Counted from the first letter of the stretch, positions 18,392-27,532 are shown. The stretch: 64,000 nucleotides of DNA from Candidatus Electrothrix rattekaaiensis (GCA_032595675.1 JAVQMD010000003.1:186001-250000); one strand, 5' to 3'. Notes: generated by a model from the letters alone, not told the origin. Made by a program: numbers and translations.

Positions 18392-19663
18392 TTATTGTTG
18401 GCATTGAAGGTGATATAATGCTTCGGATAAAGGATGAAATAATTTTCGGCCTTGCTTGTTAACTCTTCTTAGAATTCCTTTTGCTGCATTTGGAGATAAA
18501 AAGTATTTTAGGTCTGGCCGTTCTTTATCTAGGGCGTTTACTAAAAGAGAGGGAATTGGATTTTGAGGCATTTGTGAAACTGGTCCCATTATGCATTCGT
18601 TTCTTTCTAGTACCCCGGCACTAGCCCATTTAATTTTTGGAGCATCTGTATGGCTTGTAACTTTGGGTAGCTTTATTTTGCTTGAGCCTGAGCTCCCAAG
18701 TTTTGGCGTGCTTACAGCAAATCTTTCTATGCCAAGTGATGTTGTGTTCACGGTCGGGGAAATTTCATAGAATTTTTTTTCTACTCTTTTACCTATCCAT
18801 TCAACAACGGGCACAGATACAGCGTTTCCTATGGCTTTATATCGAAGGCTATCAATTTTTTCTTTTGATATTTTGAGATTTTGGTCAGGCTTTGTCCATC
18901 CTACTGGAAGCCCTTGTATTCTTTCACATTCAGTGGGCGTTAGTCGCCTAACTTCATTTTGATAAGTCACATAGGATCTGCTCCAGTCTGTTCCGGTATG
19001 TCGACCTGACGTTGCTGCTAAGCAAAAAGCTACTTCTGGAACGGTTGCCCCTGTAAATTGACATTTGGTTGGTCGAAGAAATCCTTCACGTGGTTTTTCA
19101 GGCTTCTTGCAATTTCCTTCTTCAAATAGTACATGATATGCGTTATCCGGTGATCCTTTCCAAGCGCAAATAAATACCCGTGGCCTTGACTGCGGGGCAC
19201 CGAAATAACGAGTGTTCAATATCCTCCAAGCTACTCCGTAGCCAAGGCTAGTGAGAGATTGAAGGATGACGGCAAAGTCTTTTCCGTCATGAGAATTGAG
19301 CAATCCCGAAACGTTTTCCATGATTATAATTTGCGGGCGTTTGGCTTTGATTAAATCGACAAAAGGATAAAATAGTCCTGTGTTTTTTCCTTTTAATCCA
19401 TCTCTTCCAAGCCATCCACGAGCAACTGAGACATCTTGACATGGAAACCCTCCGCACCATATATCTGTATTCGGTATAAGAGATGCTTCTAACTGATTTA
19501 TATCGAAATGCTTTTTAGTTTTTGGCCAGTGATTTTTCAAGATTTCAATGCAAAACGGATCTTTTTCACATTGAAAGACGGTTTTAATTCCAGCTTGTTC
19601 AAATCCTAACTCAAATCCGCCTATTCCTGAAAAAAAAGAGGCGCATTGCATGGTGTTTTTCAT
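18392..19663 (-). CDS. DNA (cytosine-5)-methyltransferase with extended C-terminus
   Basis: Motif I is FFSGIGGFELGFEQAG, motif IV FPCQDVSVA with catalytic Cys75, motif VI ENVSGLL, motif VIII QSRPRVF and motif X YKAIGNAVSVPVVEW. The target-recognition part is short, between motifs VIII and X. After motif X there are ~120 extra residues of unknown role. All key residues are present, so the enzyme is probably active even though its partner nuclease downstream is split. The recognition sequence cannot be read from the protein. Its coding sequence is AT-rich, like the rest of the island, consistent with horizontal acquisition. Confidence 0.93.
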   Translation of the reverse strand: MKNTMQCASFFSGIGGFELGFEQAGIKTVFQCEKDPFCIEILKNHWPKTKKHFDINQLEASLIPNTDIWCGGFPCQDVSVARGWLGRDGLKGKNTGLFYPFVDLIKAKRPQIIIMENVSGLLNSHDGKDFAVILQSLTSLGYGVAWRILNTRYFGAPQSRPRVFICAWKGSPDNAYHVLFEEGNCKKPEKPREGFLRPTKCQFTGATVPEVAFCLAATSGRHTGTDWSRSYVTYQNEVRRLTPTECERIQGLPVGWTKPDQNLKISKEKIDSLRYKAIGNAVSVPVVEWIGKRVEKKFYEISPTVNTTSLGIERFAVSTPKLGSSGSSKIKLPKVTSHTDAPKIKWASAGVLERNECIMGPVSQMPQNPIPSLLVNALDKERPDLKYFLSPNAAKGILRRVNKQGRKLFHPLSEALYHLQCQQ

Positions 19664-19827
19664 GGTGTAACTAATATATAACGTTTTGTTTTATGTCAAT
19701 GGATCAGGTATAGATATGAATTTTTTATTGGGAATAGGAGACGTGGGCAACAAGGGACGTACCCCGTTAAACTTGATGAGTCAAATTACTCAAGAGAACA
19801 AGTGACATAAGGGATGTTGGATACAGC

Positions 19828-20091
19828 TTATGCCGCCGTATCCAATTCGGTTTTACCTTTGGAGTTCTCGATATCCCAAATGATCGTATCAGAACTGAAG
19901 TCCTGCTCATTCGGCCACATAATGCCGCGATGAGCGGGGCGGACAAGTTTGAAATATGCTTCGTCCCTGAGATCCTTGAATGCGGTTCCTTTCAGATAGG
20001 GCTTCACGTCAAATATCCCGGATACTCCGCTGCTGGTGCGAATTTCTATTTTGTAGTCTTTAAGCGGAACAGCTTTGATAACAGTATCCAT
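19828..20091 (-). CDS. DUF2442-family small protein
   Basis: An 87-residue protein. The sequence DYKIEIRTSSGVSGIFDV, then PYLKGTAFKDLRD and RGIMWPNEQDFSSDTI, is the typical DUF2442 layout: a short beta-rich domain ending in W-P-(N/D)-x-x-D-x-x-x-(D/E). Many members sit beside DUF4160 genes in toxin-antitoxin-like pairs, but no partner is present here. It lies 40 bp downstream of the HyuA-type gene in the same direction, so it may be cotranscribed. Function unknown. Confidence 0.8.
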   Translation of the reverse strand: MDTVIKAVPLKDYKIEIRTSSGVSGIFDVKPYLKGTAFKDLRDEAYFKLVRPAHRGIMWPNEQDFSSDTIIWDIENSKGKTELDTAA

Positions 20092-20131
20092 TCTTTTCTC
20101 TCAAGGATTATGCCAGCAGGGAAAAACCTAC

Positions 20132-21841
20132 TTAAAACAGCCGCGCACCATCATTTTCCCGGCTGATCAAAGCCGCCCCAACCGCATTACCCACCTCATA
20201 ATGCTCAGGAAAACGGACAGTGGTGTGCAAACGCTCAGCCACGGCAGGCAGGAAACAGCGTGCCGCCGCACCAATCCCGATAATCGGCACCTTAACTGCA
20301 ACCCGAAGAGAAAACAACTCATTATCCATGCTGCTCAGGAAGGGCGCAGCCTCGACATCCTGCCAGACCTTACGCCCGAGATAATCAAGAATGATGCCCT
20401 CAATGGTCTTTTCCGCTTCCGCCACCACCTGAAGACAGAGGGCCTCAATACTCATATCCAAAGAGGCGGCCAAGGCTCGTGCCCCGTGCTCGGCCTGTTC
20501 CTTGCTGCCGATATCCAGTTTACCCAGGACATGCAGGGCATCGGTCGGTGTGAAACCGGCCATCCTGACCTGCTGGAGATAGGCCAAACGCTCCAACCGT
20601 TTTTCAAGAAGGATCCCGGACAGGCCGGTCTGTTGCGTCAGCGTTTCCAAGTTAGCCGGACCATGTTCCCGGAGACAGAAGAGGATTTCATCCTCACTGA
20701 CAACCTCATCGCTCAATCCCTCAACCGGCAAAACCACGGCATTACGCAGCCCGCAACCCAGCCATTGCTCAGGATCTGGAACATCCTCAGTCATACAGAG
20801 CGGCTGAACCCTGGTTGCTTCCAGGCGAATCTTCAGACGCTGTATACAACCGCCCCCCTCCAAGGAACAGTCCTGATCCGAAGAGCAGATCACATGGGAA
20901 TCCCCGCCGCCTGCTGCGGTATACATATCAATGGCCTCCACATGGGTGCGCCACTGCCCGATCCGGCAGCCTTCATCGCTCAGGACCGGATGCCCGTCCC
21001 GGATCATGCAGACATCCGTGGTTGTGCCGCCCACATCAACAATCAGGGCCGTGGGCTCTCCAGCTGTACAGCCGAAACGGGCCGTGGCAGCAGGCCCGCT
21101 GGCCATCGTGATCGCGGCCCGCCGGACAGCTGTGTCCAGCCCTGCCCCTTTACCGTTCCCGCAGATAATGGTCACCGGACAATTCAAGCCCGCATTAAGC
21201 ATGGAAATCTTGATAGAGGAAAGAAAGCTGATCATCAGGGGCATGAGTTTAGCGTGCAGACAGGCGGTGGCCGCGCGAGCCCGCATACCCGGATTATCAC
21301 TGACCTGATGGGAGCAAAAGACCGGCTTGGGATCAATCATGGTGATGGCCTCTTCCGCCACCAGCTCATGGGTCGGGTTTTTGATAGACATGCCACCGCA
21401 GACCGCATAGCTGTCCACCTCGTTCTTGAGCCCATGCACCGAATCAACTAGGCCCTCAATATCTAGGGGTTCATCCTCTTCCCCGGTGATCTTATGACCG
21501 CCTTTCAAAAAAATATTCGCGGTGATAGGGAGCTTGAAATGACGAACATAACCGAAGACCAGCAGCCCCACTCGCGCACCCCGGTCTTCAACCACGGCAT
21601 TAGTGGCCAAGGTGGTGGACACGGAAAGCCCGATAATGTCTTCCGGGGCAATATCCGAAGCAAGCAGTTTTTTCAGCACCCGACCAACACCGATCCCTAG
21701 GTTATGATGGGTGGTCGGCTCCTTGGCCGAATGCACCACTTCAAGGGTGGCATCATCAAGGAGAACCCCGTCGGTGCAGGTGCCTCCAGTATCTATACCG
21801 ATGCGGTAACATCGGACGTATTCTCTTACCAGCTTGCCCAT
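20132..21841 (-). CDS. Hydantoinase/oxoprolinase family protein (HyuA-like)
   Basis: A 569-residue ASKHA-fold ATPase. RIGIDTGGTCTDGVLLD at the N-terminus is the phosphate-1 loop, LSVSTTLATNAVVEDRG is the HyuA signature, and ALIVDVGGTTTDVCMI is the phosphate-2 loop. It matches the HyuA half of ATP-dependent hydantoinases and 5-oxoprolinases; the HyuB partner is absent here. Single-subunit relatives also occur near methanogenesis or one-carbon genes, so the substrate is open. A decayed copy of its C-terminus lies at 14574-14657. Confidence 0.88.
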   Translation of the reverse strand: MGKLVREYVRCYRIGIDTGGTCTDGVLLDDATLEVVHSAKEPTTHHNLGIGVGRVLKKLLASDIAPEDIIGLSVSTTLATNAVVEDRGARVGLLVFGYVRHFKLPITANIFLKGGHKITGEEDEPLDIEGLVDSVHGLKNEVDSYAVCGGMSIKNPTHELVAEEAITMIDPKPVFCSHQVSDNPGMRARAATACLHAKLMPLMISFLSSIKISMLNAGLNCPVTIICGNGKGAGLDTAVRRAAITMASGPAATARFGCTAGEPTALIVDVGGTTTDVCMIRDGHPVLSDEGCRIGQWRTHVEAIDMYTAAGGGDSHVICSSDQDCSLEGGGCIQRLKIRLEATRVQPLCMTEDVPDPEQWLGCGLRNAVVLPVEGLSDEVVSEDEILFCLREHGPANLETLTQQTGLSGILLEKRLERLAYLQQVRMAGFTPTDALHVLGKLDIGSKEQAEHGARALAASLDMSIEALCLQVVAEAEKTIEGIILDYLGRKVWQDVEAAPFLSSMDNELFSLRVAVKVPIIGIGAAARCFLPAVAERLHTTVRFPEHYEVGNAVGAALISRENDGARLF

Positions 21842-22321
21842 TTATTTGAAACGAATCAGAAAGAATAGTTAAAATCAGGATGAATTGACAAAAACAGTGT
21901 ATAGTAAACCAGCTGGCAAGGATTGTCCAGTGCGGACTGAATATCTCATGACAACTTACTGTTAATAATCATATTTCAATCCTTTTACCGTACCCTGTCC
22001 GGGTAAACAGTGATTACGCCAATCTCACCGTCCTAATCCGTGGTAGCTACAACGAAAGAACAATGGATATCCCGGAAGGATAAATACAGCTGAAACAGTA
22101 AGGTTACTTCATAAAATTCCTCTAAAGAAAGGGGTGACATATGTTTTTTTTTCCCGTATACTGCACATTATAAAATATAATAAATACTGCTCTGAACAAG
22201 CGAGGCACCAAGGTACAGCTCCATGTCGCAACTGATCCAGCACGCCTCCTTCCCTAAAAAAAATCCATACAGAACAAAACAGATGGATTGTCCATCTGAC
22301 AATAACCCAAGGAGGTAATAA
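21842..22321. other. Divergent intergenic region
   Basis: 480 bp between the HyuA-type gene (leftward) and the FecR-like gene (rightward). It contains a TTGACA element near 21886 and AT-rich stretches but no assignable promoter pair. A 10-codon ORF with a good ribosome site (AAAGAAAGGGG) begins at 22141; it may be chance. No RNA gene is supported. Confidence 0.4.
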
Positions 22322-23464
22322 ATGAAAAAACGCTCTTTACTGACAACAGGAATCGTCACCCTATTCCTTGTTGCCGGAAGCACGAGTGCCTTTGCCGGTC
22401 TTGCTGGCATTATTGCCCAAGGCGACTTTTCCGTGTACAAAAAAGGCAAATTAGCTGGCAAGATGTCCGGCACCACTCCTGTCGCCGAAGAATCCTTGCT
22501 TGTCTGTGAGGGCAATTGCCTGATCAAAACAAAAGGTATTGCTCTTGTCGTACAGGATGGAACAGAGATGGCTGTCAAAAGAAGCCAAGATCAATTCAAC
22601 CTGATGGTTATGAACGGACTGGTTGATTTTTCTCTGACAGAGCAGGCTGGCAAAGTAGCTTTCTACACCGCAGACGGTCAGCACACCGTTGGTGACCCTA
22701 TGTTTAATGCGAGCACAGAGGATGCTGTTCGCGGCTATATGCAGACTGCTGATGACGGTCGTGCTCGGGTAGGACTTCATGATGGTCGCATGGTCTTCAG
22801 CACAGGCGAAGGGGCTAAAACGGTTAACAGCAACGAGTACATCTTGCTGAAAGCTGAGCCCGAAGTTAATTCCTCCATCCCAGGAGTCAGTGCTTCTGAA
22901 TTAGGTCCTGGTGCCGGTGGTTGTTGGTACTGTGGTTGGTTTACTCAAAGCACGCTTTTCACCTCCTGTGCAGTTGTCACTGCTACCACAACTATAGTGG
23001 TAAGCAAATCCAAAGGATCAGGTAAGAATCCCTATAAACCAAAAGGGTCAAAAGGCTCAAAAGGCAATTCCGGTAACGGGACAACTGTAATCAAAAAAAC
23101 AACGACGACCACAACACCAACCGGAACGACCACCACGACCACCAAAACAAAGACGAAAACAAAAACTACAACTTCCACCCAGGTAACGAACCCTTGGCCT
23201 CCCAAGGGGGGATCAAAAGGTGGAACAGTAGGGCCTTGGCCTCCCAGGACAGGATCAAAATGGCCGCCCAAGGGGGGATCACAATGGCCACCCAAAGGAT
23301 CAAAAGGCGGAACAGTAGGGCCTTGGCAACCGCTTCCTCCCCCTCCTTGGCAACCATGCCCAACATGTCCGCCGCCCATAGTGAGGCCACCACTGCCCTG
23401 CCCAACATGTCCACCGCCCATAGTGAAACCACCCTGCTGCCCCCCGCCCAGTCCTTCTATGTAA
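22322..23464 (+). CDS. Secreted FecR-like protein with Thr-rich and Trp-Pro-Pro-Lys tails
   Basis: A strong ribosome site (AAGGAGG) precedes the ATG. A signal peptide (residues 1-25, cut after AFA) is followed by a FecR-like beta domain (~26-190, with LLVCEGNCLIKTKGIALVVQ and VRGYMQTADDGRARVGL). Next come a Cys/Trp patch with a hydrophobic stretch (~200-230), a Lys/Gly/Ser-rich linker, a Thr run, five WPP(K/R) motifs, and a C-terminus with two CPTCPPPIV repeats. FecR domains in such proteins are often extracytoplasmic. The tail looks suited to the cell envelope or to binding. There is no FecI sigma factor nearby. Confidence 0.8.
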   Translation: MKKRSLLTTGIVTLFLVAGSTSAFAGLAGIIAQGDFSVYKKGKLAGKMSGTTPVAEESLLVCEGNCLIKTKGIALVVQDGTEMAVKRSQDQFNLMVMNGLVDFSLTEQAGKVAFYTADGQHTVGDPMFNASTEDAVRGYMQTADDGRARVGLHDGRMVFSTGEGAKTVNSNEYILLKAEPEVNSSIPGVSASELGPGAGGCWYCGWFTQSTLFTSCAVVTATTTIVVSKSKGSGKNPYKPKGSKGSKGNSGNGTTVIKKTTTTTTPTGTTTTTTKTKTKTKTTTSTQVTNPWPPKGGSKGGTVGPWPPRTGSKWPPKGGSQWPPKGSKGGTVGPWQPLPPPPWQPCPTCPPPIVRPPLPCPTCPPPIVKPPCCPPPSPSM

Positions 23465-23495
23465 CGCGGGGAAGAAGCATCACCTGAGCAGAAAA

Positions 23496-23532
23496 AAGGG
23501 GTACCGGGTCATCTCGGTACCCCCTTCTTTTT
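23496..23532 (+). terminator. Intrinsic terminator after the FecR-like gene
   Basis: AAGGGGTACCG pairs with CGGTACCCCCTT (one bulged C) and is followed by CTTTTTTG. Confidence 0.88.
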
Positions 23533-23643
23533 TGCCTCTGCTGATAAAAATCCTTCATGCCCCCTCTTCACCCTGAGTCTCAAACTGGTTGAAAAAAAAT
23601 ATCCTACTCTAACTGACTCCCTCTCATTTTCCTCCGCCTTCTC

Positions 23644-25014
23644 ATGACGTACAACAGAAACGCCCTTATTATCGCCGGAACCCATTCCGGCTGCGGAAAA
23701 ACCACGGTCACTCTCGGGCTCATGGCAGCCTTCAAGCAGCGCGGCATGACTGTCCAGCCCTTTAAATGCGGTCCGGACTTTATCGATCCCAGCCTGCATC
23801 TCCTCATGACAGATCAGATTTCACGTAATCTGGATGTACGGATGTGCGGCTCCGATTATGTCCGCCGCCTCTTCCATACCCATGCGCCTATGACAGGAGA
23901 TCCTCCTCATGAAACGATATCAGTGATCGAAGGGGTGATGGGCCTATTTGATGGCGGCCAAGGCTCAGCTGCAACATTAGCCCGACTCCTTAATCTCCCT
24001 GTCCTCCTAGTGGTGGATGTGCGTTCCGCAGCAGAAAGTGTGGCTGCTATGGTCAAAGGCTTTGAGACCCTTGACTCGAAAATACAGATAGCGGGTGTGA
24101 TTTTCAACAGGGTAGGCAGTGAGCAACATGTGCAAATGATCAGCGATGCGGTCAGTAAACATTGTCAGGCTAAAATTATCGGGGCCTTGCCCAAAGACAA
24201 GTTGATCGCCCTACCCTCCCGTCATCTCGGGCTGCACATGGGCACCGAGATTGAACTCAACCGACAACGCCTGATTGAGCTTATGGAAGAGCATCTCAAC
24301 CTGGATCTGCTTCTTGAAATTGCGCAACAGGTCGAACTGGAGACTGAACATCAGGAGGAGACAGAAAGACTTCCAGCGTCATCAGGTACAGCTCAAGTAC
24401 GCCTCGGTGTTGCCCGTGACAAGGCCTTTTGCTTTTATTATCAGGATAATTTGGACATGCTGGAAAAAGAAGGGGCGGAACTGATTATCTTCAGCCCTCT
24501 CCATGATGCGAACCTGCCGGAGAATCTTGACGGCCTGTATCTGGGCGGCGGTTATCCCGAACTCCATGCCGAGACCTTAGCAGCCAACGCCTCCATGCGA
24601 GCCGAGATCCAGGCCTTTTCACGTTCCGGCAAACCGGTCTATGCCGAGTGCGGCGGTTTCATGTACCTGACTGAAGCTATTATCACCGCAGATGGCAGGC
24701 AACATCCTATGGCAGGGGTTTACCCCGTAATTTCAAGAATGCAGAAGGGCTTGCGCAGGCTGGGCTATCGGCAGGCGAAGATGCAGACCGAGACCATCCT
24801 CGGTACCGCAGGCAGCTATTGTTACGGGCACGAATTTCACTACTCAGCCATCAATACAATGCCGGACGAGATCAAACGAGGCTATGTGCTGGACGACGGG
24901 CGGACGGAAGGCTTTCTCAAAGACAATACCCTGGCAGGCTATGTCCACCTCCATTGGGGCAGAACCCCGGAGGCGGCCCGTTATTTTGTGCAGAGGATGC
25001 GTGCGATGCGATAA
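23644..25014 (+). CDS. cbiA: Cobyrinate a,c-diamide synthase
   Basis: A 456-residue enzyme that amidates the a and c side chains of (hydrogeno)cobyrinate with glutamine and ATP. The P-loop is AGTHSGCGKTTVTLGL, followed by KCGPDFIDPSLH. The C-terminal class I amidotransferase has YLGGGYPELHAE, the nucleophile Cys in YAECGGFMYL and GHEFHYS, with the last His near the end (VHLHWG). It is full length. The anaerobic (CbiA) or aerobic (CobB) name depends on the pathway; an anaerobe suggests CbiA. No other cobalamin gene or cobalamin riboswitch is seen nearby. Confidence 0.95.
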   Translation: MTYNRNALIIAGTHSGCGKTTVTLGLMAAFKQRGMTVQPFKCGPDFIDPSLHLLMTDQISRNLDVRMCGSDYVRRLFHTHAPMTGDPPHETISVIEGVMGLFDGGQGSAATLARLLNLPVLLVVDVRSAAESVAAMVKGFETLDSKIQIAGVIFNRVGSEQHVQMISDAVSKHCQAKIIGALPKDKLIALPSRHLGLHMGTEIELNRQRLIELMEEHLNLDLLLEIAQQVELETEHQEETERLPASSGTAQVRLGVARDKAFCFYYQDNLDMLEKEGAELIIFSPLHDANLPENLDGLYLGGGYPELHAETLAANASMRAEIQAFSRSGKPVYAECGGFMYLTEAIITADGRQHPMAGVYPVISRMQKGLRRLGYRQAKMQTETILGTAGSYCYGHEFHYSAINTMPDEIKRGYVLDDGRTEGFLKDNTLAGYVHLHWGRTPEAARYFVQRMRAMR

Positions 25015-25038
25015 GACACAGGGGGCAATCCAATCCCT

Positions 25039-25758
25039 TCACGGTTCCTGCACCTCAAGAGAAAAACAGAGATGCCCGAACCGCTGCTCGATATAATCAA
25101 GCAGTGTGTAGATAAGCAGGACAACACCGATCATCTCCAGGAACTCCTCAATCGTATACAACACGGTATAGGTGATAGTATAATAGCCGTGCAGCTCGGC
25201 CTCTCTTCCGCCGAGCATATCAAACCCTGCAGCCCCGGTAAGAAAGATAATCGCGGAAAGGATCAAAAGAACCATTGTCTTGCGAGGAAGGCGAAGAATA
25301 AAGCGAAAATAGAGCAGTCCCAGGATGCCCATCAGGATGCTGTAAGGAATAATCCAGGGAAAATAGAGCAATCCGCTTGCCTCAAGAATTCCTGTTGATT
25401 TGATGTATCCTTCTGTGTAATCACCCAGTCTCTCATGCAGGATAAAAGTTTCATCCAGGGAGAGAAAGAGAAAAACAGCGGCAAGACCAAGCCAGTACCT
25501 GCGCTTCCTTCCCTGCTTTTCCTCTAACGAGAAGATGCAGAAAAAGAGAAGGGAGGAGAAAAAGAGGGCGAAGCCTGAATATAAGGAAGGGATATTCTTC
25601 TCTATATCCAGATCAACATATCCTGTAATGTTCGTCAATTCCTGATTCCCGGTATAGAAAAGAACTGCCTGAGCTATACTGTGCAGCACGGTCACCAGAA
25701 TGACAAATGCCAGGAACAAAAAAGCTGTTTCGCGGGGATGAATTTTCAGTTGAAACAT
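25039..25758 (-). CDS. Hypothetical six-TM membrane protein
   Basis: A 239-residue protein with about six hydrophobic helices (residues ~12-32, 60-76, 87-103, 130-148, 160-176, 200-221). Acidic/polar motifs between them include SLDETFILHERLGDYTEGY, with a possible D-E-x-x-x-x-H-E metal site. I do not recognise the family with certainty. It is convergent with cbiA (24 bp apart). A decayed N-terminal copy with part of the cbiA tail lies at 27111-27413. Confidence 0.7.
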   Translation of the reverse strand: MFQLKIHPRETAFLFLAFVILVTVLHSIAQAVLFYTGNQELTNITGYVDLDIEKNIPSLYSGFALFFSSLLFFCIFSLEEKQGRKRRYWLGLAAVFLFLSLDETFILHERLGDYTEGYIKSTGILEASGLLYFPWIIPYSILMGILGLLYFRFILRLPRKTMVLLILSAIIFLTGAAGFDMLGGREAELHGYYTITYTVLYTIEEFLEMIGVVLLIYTLLDYIEQRFGHLCFSLEVQEP

Positions 25759-25939
25759 GGCGGAGCCGTAACCTGAAAGTAATTGAAAGGGAAAAAGAAC
25801 CGTTTATACCGATACCGACATTGAGCGGGTTTAAAAAGAGAACATATATCCTGATCTGTGGCACCAATGCAGTTAAATCACGTTAATGATATAATCAATA
25901 TACTGATATCGCAATATTAAAATCGCAATAAAAACCTGC

Positions 25940-25972
25940 CGAAAAATCCAACCCAGCGGGTTGGATTTTTCG
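25940..25972 (-). terminator. Perfect 15-bp stem terminator
   Basis: CGAAAAATCCAACCC - AGC - GGGTTGGATTTTTCG lies just downstream of the leftward Gly/Tyr-rich gene that ends at 26011. Confidence 0.85.
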
Positions 25973-26010
25973 AATATTGTCATGCTATTGTCATGCATCA
26001 GCACGTTTAA

Positions 26011-26307
26011 TCATCGGCCTCTGTATTCATACCGATCATCACCGTAGTAACGCCCGCCGTAATTGCCGCGATATTCATATCTGCTGCCGCGCTCGTATCC
26101 ACTGCCGCGATACCCGTTGTAAGGTCCTCCGTAATTGCCGCGATATTCGTATCTGCTGCCATATCCATTACCGTATCCGCCGCCGTAGTATCCGCCGCCG
26201 TATCCGCTACCGTATCCACTACCGTATCCGCTGCCGTGGGCAGTTGCAAATAAGCCAAGTACGAAAAACGAACCGATCAGGGTTAGGGCTGCTGTTGTCT
26301 TTTTCAT
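26011..26307 (-). CDS. Secreted Gly/Tyr/Arg-rich low-complexity protein (copy 1)
   Basis: A 98-residue protein with signal peptide MKKTTAALTLIGSFFVLGLF, cut near TAHG. It is followed by GSGYGSGYGSGYGGGYYGGG and then RYEYRGNYGG repeats. About four fifths of the mature part is Gly, Tyr, Arg or Ser. The signal region is almost identical to the neighbour at 26463-26840, so the two arose by duplication. The composition is typical of disordered, phase-separating or surface-coating proteins. No enzyme domain is visible. Confidence 0.8.
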   Translation of the reverse strand: MKKTTAALTLIGSFFVLGLFATAHGSGYGSGYGSGYGGGYYGGGYGNGYGSRYEYRGNYGGPYNGYRGSGYERGSRYEYRGNYGGRYYGDDRYEYRGR

Positions 26308-26462
26308 GGGTGCAAAACTCCGTCTGTGATATTCTTGTATAAGGTTGCTTTTGTTTACGAGATAAGAACTGAGAGCAAATATTATGCTGTTATAAGCAGG
26401 TGTTCATCTGCTCGCAATAAGGTGTTTCAGTCAAACTTATTCTGTTAACATATTGTTATCAC

Positions 26463-26840
26463 CTACTGACCGGTGCTGGTCGTAGGCGCAGTGTTCGTGG
26501 TTGAATCGGTCGGTGCCGGTGTTGGTGCCGGTGCCGGTTGGCGTTCAGTTCCGCGATACCGATCATCATAGTAACGCCTGTCTCCGCGATAACGATCATC
26601 GTAGTAACGACTGTCTCCGCGATAACGATCATCGTAGTAACGTCCGTTGCCGCGATACCGATCATCGTAGTAACGCCCTCCGCCGCGATATTCGTAGCGG
26701 CTGCCATATCCATTGCCATATCCGCCGCCGTAGTATCTGCTGCCGTATCCGCTGCCATATCCACTGCCGTGGGCAGTTGCAAATAATCCAAGTACGAAAA
26801 ACGAACTGATCAGGGTTAGGGCTGCTGTTGTCTTTTTCAT
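26463..26840 (-). CDS. Secreted Gly/Tyr/Arg-rich protein (copy 2) with RYYDDRYRG repeats
   Basis: A 125-residue paralogue of the 26011-26307 protein. The signal peptide is followed by GSGYGSGYGSRYYGGGYGNG, then four tandem repeats of RYYDDRYRG(D/N)x (30-bp DNA units, 26560-26690). The tail is Pro/Ala/Thr-rich (APAPTPAPTDSTTNTAPTTS), which looks like a wall- or surface-spanning linker. Alternating Arg and Asp around paired Tyr residues suggests self-association. Function unknown. Confidence 0.8.
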   Translation of the reverse strand: MKKTTAALTLISSFFVLGLFATAHGSGYGSGYGSRYYGGGYGNGYGSRYEYRGGGRYYDDRYRGNGRYYDDRYRGDSRYYDDRYRGDRRYYDDRYRGTERQPAPAPTPAPTDSTTNTAPTTSTGQ

Positions 26841-27532
26841 GGGTGGTAAACCTCCGTCTGTGATAATGATTGAAGCAATTTCCTCTTGTTTATGATTCTA
26901 CAATAACAAAGAAAAGGTTAACGGAAGATGAACCAAAGATTAACCGAAGATTAATAAGAAAAAAATTTTCGCTTTTTTATGTTGCCATGAAAAATATTTC
27001 TTTTGAGAGACCACTGATTGGTTGCCAGATTGGCATTGCTCATTTTTCAACAGCACGAAAAGCTTCCAGAAAAAAGGGAGGCAATAGGCGGAAATATTGG
27101 TATGATTGTATCATTAGACGACGGGCGGGCAGAAGGCTTTCTCAAAGAGAGCAGGGAACAAAGCAGGATCGCAAAAGCCGAATAAAATGACGGGATATCC
27201 TTTTCAATACCCAGATCAATATAGTCTGTAATCTTGATCGGTTCCTGGTTCCCTGTGGAGAAAAAAAACGTCAGCGCGATACTGTGCAGCACGGTCAGCG
27301 AGATAATGATCGCCAGAAAAAACAGGGCAGTCTTCTTCGAAGAAAATTTTAACTGAAATATAGGCGAGAGAAGCAAACTGAAAATAATTGAAAGAAAAAA
27401 AAGAACAGTTTATGGTAGCCTATAGAATACAAGCGAGCAACGCAATATATTGCTCCCCTGAAATACACTCTCTGCCACAGATTCTTTTGTCGCACGGCAG
27501 GGCATCACCACCTACTGTATGCATACAAAACC
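26841..27532. other. Intergenic region with a duplicated-gene relic
   Basis: 692 bp between the second Gly/Tyr-rich gene and the ATPase gene. The first part (about 26870-27000) is AT-rich with no gene. The right half carries the relic at 27111-27413. The ATPase gene's promoter should be near 27420-27530; no clear ribosome site precedes its ATG. Confidence 0.6.
27111..27413. pseudogene. Internally deleted copy of the cbiA tail and membrane-protein N-terminus
   Basis: Bases ~27113-27150 match the cbiA C-terminal coding stretch near 24890-24922 (GACGACGGGCGG ... GGCTTTCTCAAAGA). They abut, after a deletion, a minus-strand copy of the first ~60 codons of the 25039-25758 membrane protein (27376 leftward: LTVLHSIALTFFFSTGNQEP against VTVLHSIAQAVLFYTGNQEL). 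Similarity continues upstream of the start to about 27413. The frame runs out of homology after FAILLCSLL. Confidence 0.8.

Noticed and set aside
20075-21451. Long plus-strand open frame antisense to the HyuA-type gene
   Set aside because: It mirrors the GC-rich third positions of the real minus-strand gene and encodes a non-globular His/Gln/Arg-rich product without any family motif.
23032-23421. Minus-strand Gly/Pro-rich frame antisense to the FecR-like gene tail
   Set aside because: It is only the complement of the low-complexity WPPK/CPTCPPP codons.
23533-23643. Cobalamin riboswitch before cbiA
   Set aside because: Only about 110 bp follow the upstream terminator, with no B12-box-like sequence and too little room for the aptamer.
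26560-26690. 30-bp direct repeats as a possible non-coding array
   Set aside because: They are in frame and encode the RYYDDRYRG repeats of a secreted protein with a signal peptide.
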